Below are positions 13,297 to 15,308 of a stretch of DNA of 15,308 bases, in pieces. How positions within the stretch are numbered: position 1 is the stretch's first letter; every line of letters starts with the position of its first letter. The position numbers and the translations under genes are program-made. The stretch is from contig CAZEID010000033.1 in assembly GCA_964512075.1 (NCBI GenBank), positions 1 to 15,308 on the forward strand, written 5' to 3'. The DNA is from CAZEID01 sp964512075. GTDB taxonomy: Bacteria > Patescibacteriota > WWE3 > 9FT-COMBO-53-11. The notes under the pieces are model-generated. The model was not told the DNA's origin. It saw nothing but the letters and a program-made list of their open reading frames with translations, and ran no database searches.

Positions 13297-14284
13297 GGAC
13301 ATTGCGGTTTCGGGAAGGAAGGTTCTTTTGCGGGCGGACTTAGACGTACCGCTCCAAGGCGGGAGGATTGGCGAAGACTACCGCCTGGAAGCCCTTCTCC
13401 CAACTCTCCGATACTTGCTTGACCAGAAAGCCCGGGTTCTGATTATTGGTCACGCGGGCCGTCCCAACGGTCGGCCCGAACCCAACCTGTCATTAAAGCC
13501 GATTGCGAATTGGCTTTCCTCGGAACTTGAGAAAAAAGTCGAATTTATTCCTAACTACGAACCGCCAGTGGTTGATTATAAGGTCGCCCTCTTAGAAAAC
13601 CTTCGCTTTTGGCCCGGGGAAGAGAGAAACGACTCTGATTTTGCGCAACGGTTAGCCGCCCTCGCCGATCTCTACGTTAATGATTCTTTTGCCGCCGCGC
13701 ATCGGGCGCACGCTTCGATTGTGGGAATTCCCAAGTATCTTCCTGCGGCGGCAGGAGAGCGTTTAGCGCAGGAGGTTACGGAGCTGGGCGGGGTCTTGGA
13801 AAATCCCGCCCGCCCCTTGGTTTTCATCTTAGGAGGAGCCAAAACTGAGACGAAATCTCCTCTGGTGCCGGCTTTCTCTCGAATTGCGGACAAGATTCTT
13901 CTAGGGGGGTTGTTGATGTTTGACCAGGGGTTGGAAGGCATCCCCCGCGTTATCTTCCCGGTCGACGCGGTAGAGACTTTTGACATCGGTCCGAAAAGCG
14001 TGGCGAAGTTTTCCCAGATTCTCAAGGGAGCTAAGACGGTGGTTTGGAACGGCCCGCTGGGGAAGTGGGAGGAATCCCGCTTCGCCGCCGGGACCCGCGC
14101 CCTCGCCGAGGAGTTGGCCGCTCTTTCCGCCCGGACAATTGTAGGCGGCGGTGACACGATTGCCGCGCTTTCAGCCTTTGGTCTGCTGGACAAGATGAGT
14201 TATGTTTCCCTCGGCGGGGGAGCGATGCTAGAATTTCTCGCCGGCAAGAAGCTCCCCGGTCTTCGCGCTTTGGGTTATCATTAA
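13280..14284 (+). CDS. pgk: Phosphoglycerate kinase, shortened nucleotide domain
   Basis: PGK transfers phosphate from 1,3-bisphosphoglycerate to ADP in glycolysis. N-domain marks: Asp20 and Asp22 in RADLDVPL (the second is normally Asn), Arg35, GHAGRP with His58 and Arg61, LLENLRF, and AHRAHAS. C-domain marks: GGAKTETK, WNGPLGKWE, GGGDTIAA and GGGAMLEFL. The protein is 334 residues against about 390-400 for most PGKs. Roughly 40 residues are missing between the strand GGLLMF and IFPVDAV, and more just after that, which removes a helical segment of the ADP-binding domain. ATG 13280 is chosen because KVLLRADLD then sits where expected. An upstream GTG at 13208 lies inside the previous gene. 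No Shine-Dalgarno; translation is probably coupled to the preceding gene. The stop is three bases before the ferredoxin. Confidence 0.94.
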   Translation: MLKTLEDIAVSGRKVLLRADLDVPLQGGRIGEDYRLEALLPTLRYLLDQKARVLIIGHAGRPNGRPEPNLSLKPIANWLSSELEKKVEFIPNYEPPVVDYKVALLENLRFWPGEERNDSDFAQRLAALADLYVNDSFAAAHRAHASIVGIPKYLPAAAGERLAQEVTELGGVLENPARPLVFILGGAKTETKSPLVPAFSRIADKILLGGLLMFDQGLEGIPRVIFPVDAVETFDIGPKSVAKFSQILKGAKTVVWNGPLGKWEESRFAAGTRALAEELAALSARTIVGGGDTIAALSAFGLLDKMSYVSLGGGAMLEFLAGKKLPGLRALGYH

Positions 14285-14287
14285 CTG

Positions 14288-14521
14288 ATGCCCAAAATCC
14301 TCAAACCGGCGCGGATGGTGCGCTGTACCGGCTGCGGTCTCTGCGAACTAACCGCTTCCCGAATTGCCAAAGGTAAGCTTTCCTATTCGGATTCTTTTGT
14401 CCAAATTCGAAAGACCTCCTCCGGCCAGCCTTTTTTCAAAGCAGTGATTGATTACGGTCAAAAGACCGAGTTTCCGGAGGTCCGCGATATCTGTCCGGAG
14501 GATTGCTACGAAATAGAGTGA
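14288..14521 (+). CDS. Single-cluster 4Fe-4S ferredoxin, AOR partner
   Basis: A 77-residue ferredoxin-type protein. Cys13, Cys16 and Cys19 (CTGCGLC) and a distal Cys69-Pro near the C-terminus (DICPEDCYEI) form one 4Fe-4S site, the arrangement of monocluster ferredoxins. The additional Cys73 is not needed for a single cluster. The first motif is followed by ELTAS instead of a C-P pair, so a second cluster is absent. It starts three bases after the pgk stop and precedes an AOR-family gene on the same strand. Small ferredoxins of this kind are encoded next to AOR-family oxidoreductases in other organisms and accept their electrons, which is the likely role. Cytoplasmic, soluble. The family assignment is firm and the partner is inferred from position. 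Confidence 0.88.
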   Translation: MPKILKPARMVRCTGCGLCELTASRIAKGKLSYSDSFVQIRKTSSGQPFFKAVIDYGQKTEFPEVRDICPEDCYEIE

Positions 14522-14623
14522 AAATACTAAATTCTAAATTCGAAATTCTAAATAAATTTCAATTTCAAAATTTAAACGACCCAAACCGTTTATTGGGATT
14601 TAGTGCTTAGGATTTCGGATTTT
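14521..14623. repeat. 103-bp AT-rich imperfect palindrome between ferredoxin and AOR genes
   Basis: The left arm 14521-14549 (built of AAATTC-like units) pairs without gaps with the right arm 14595-14623 (GGATTT-like units): 24 of 29 positions pair if G-T wobbles are counted. In the centre TAAACG (14573-14578) pairs with CGTTTA (14587-14592). The composition is far more AT-rich than the flanking genes. The left arm begins at the last base of the ferredoxin stop codon, and the AOR start is 6 bases beyond the right arm. It resembles the dispersed AAATTC/GAATTT intergenic repeats I recall from many candidate-phylum genomes, possibly a small non-autonomous element. No target-site duplication was seen. 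Confidence 0.6.
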
Positions 14624-14628
14624 GAACG

Positions 14629-15308
14629 ATGGTGGCGCCAACTTTTCTTCAGCTCAATCTCACTACCGAAACTTTTGAGGTCAAATCTTACGAGGAACTA
14701 ACTTCCCGAGTTGGGGGACTGGGTTGGGCTTTGCCAATTTTTGAGCAATTTCTAGAGCAGGACCCGATCGTCTTCGTCTCCGGTCCCCTCGGGGCGGTTT
14801 TTCCGGGCGCGGCCAAGGTCGGAGCGCTTTTTCGCTCCCCCCAAACTGGGGGACTAATGACTTCCTTCGCCGGTGGCCAGCTTGCCCGGTTCTTACGGGC
14901 CGCCGGTTATCAAGGTTTGATAATTACGGGAAAGGCGGCTTCGCCAAAGTTTGTCGCGGTTGATGAGGAAAGAGTTGTCTTTTCGGATGCTAATCAGTTT
15001 CTCACGCTCGAAACTTCCAAAATCTTTAAGTTGTTTTTTTCGACGGGGGGCGTTCCCGGTCGCCAAAGCGTTTTGACCACCGGTCCCGCAGCAGAGCAAG
15101 GAGTAGCTTTTGCTCCTCTTTATCTGGATGATTTTTTTTCGTTCCCTCGCGGCGGCTTAGGGCGCGCATTTTCCTTGAAAAATCTGAAGGGGCTGTCAAT
15201 TTCGGGGAAGAAGAGCGAGCCGCTTCCCGACCGGTCTCGTTACGAAGAGGTTTTTCGGGGGTTAATCCGAAAATTGAGCGGTTATCGAGAGCTAGCCGAG
15301 TTTGGGAC
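14629..15308 (+). CDS. Aldehyde:ferredoxin oxidoreductase family protein, N-terminal part (cut by window end)
   Basis: 226 codons are visible and the frame runs off the window. The sequence follows the AOR N-terminal domain, which binds the tungsto-bispterin cofactor: LQLNLTTETFEVKSY (8-22), VSGPLGAVFPGA, FRSPQTGG, AGYQGLIITGKA, TTGPAAEQGVAFA and PRGGLGRAFSLKNLKGLSISGK. AOR enzymes oxidise aldehydes to acids and pass electrons to ferredoxin. Compared with P. furiosus AOR (from memory), several conserved positions differ: the Arg-Gly of the early Gly-x-Arg-Gly motif reads GGLGW, the pterin-contacting Arg76 position is Lys, the Asn93 position is Phe, and the usual Gly-Arg-Gly-Gly reads FPRGG. 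The start is fixed at ATG 14629 (or GTG 14632) because an in-frame TGA lies at 14623-14625. The 4Fe-4S cysteines belong to the unseen C-terminal part. Family confident; substrate unknown. Confidence 0.85.
   Translation, partial: MVAPTFLQLNLTTETFEVKSYEELTSRVGGLGWALPIFEQFLEQDPIVFVSGPLGAVFPGAAKVGALFRSPQTGGLMTSFAGGQLARFLRAAGYQGLIITGKAASPKFVAVDEERVVFSDANQFLTLETSKIFKLFFSTGGVPGRQSVLTTGPAAEQGVAFAPLYLDDFFSFPRGGLGRAFSLKNLKGLSISGKKSEPLPDRSRYEEVFRGLIRKLSGYRELAEFG

Noticed and set aside
13672..14193. 173-codon frame antisense to pgk
   Set aside because: Low-complexity Ser/Ala/Pro-rich translation, fully inside pgk, no recognisable domain.
1..15308. CRISPR array, insertion sequence, prophage or defence cassette
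   Set aside because: No regularly spaced direct repeats, no transposase or integrase frame, and the helicase-nuclease sits with RmuC rather than with defence genes.

Overview
The window looks like a piece of a small-genome, uncultivated bacterium, most plausibly a member of the Patescibacteria/CPR. This is an inference from the gene mix, since no rRNA or other phylogenetic anchor is present. Supporting signs are two FemAB-type peptidoglycan transferases, a one-pass PsbP-like protein, compact versions of normally longer enzymes (PGK, PcrA, RmuC, thioredoxin), many GTG starts, genes packed with 1-20 bp overlaps, and very few Shine-Dalgarno sequences. The standard bacterial code fits every long frame.

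Layout. Positions 138-5089 (+) hold a small tail-anchored membrane protein, RmuC, a polytopic membrane protein of unknown function, and a 957-residue UvrD-type helicase fused to an iron-sulfur PD-(D/E)XK nuclease. Positions 5143-6864 (-) hold a secreted matrixin-like metalloprotease and a FemAB-type transferase. A second FemAB gene (6973-7983, +) diverges from the first. Positions 7980-11081 (-) form a tightly overlapping operon read as pcrA, 3D-domain cell-wall protein, ksgA. Positions 11303-15308 (+) hold thioredoxin, GAPDH, a PsbP-like membrane protein, PGK, a single-cluster ferredoxin and the N-terminal part of an aldehyde:ferredoxin oxidoreductase (AOR) family protein cut by the window edge.

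How the genes fit together. The left block is DNA maintenance (RmuC and the helicase-nuclease). The middle is envelope building and remodelling (metalloprotease, two FemAB proteins, 3D-domain protein), interleaved with housekeeping (PcrA, KsgA). The right block is lower glycolysis (GAPDH, PGK) with redox partners: a thioredoxin translationally coupled to GAPDH, and a ferredoxin plus AOR-family pair that could link aldehyde oxidation to reduced ferredoxin.

The most notable points are the ferredoxin/AOR pair next to gap-pgk; an AOR N-domain that departs from the family at several cofactor-site positions; a KsgA with the catalytic N-x-P-Y asparagine changed to alanine; a PGK missing a segment of its nucleotide-binding domain; two perfect hairpins in a Gly/Ser-rich stretch just ahead of pgk; a 103-bp imperfect palindrome and a heptameric repeat between genes; and a pattern of -10-like boxes so close to start codons that leaderless mRNAs are likely. 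No complete novel defence or mobile system was seen. No tRNA, rRNA, CRISPR array or insertion sequence was recognised.
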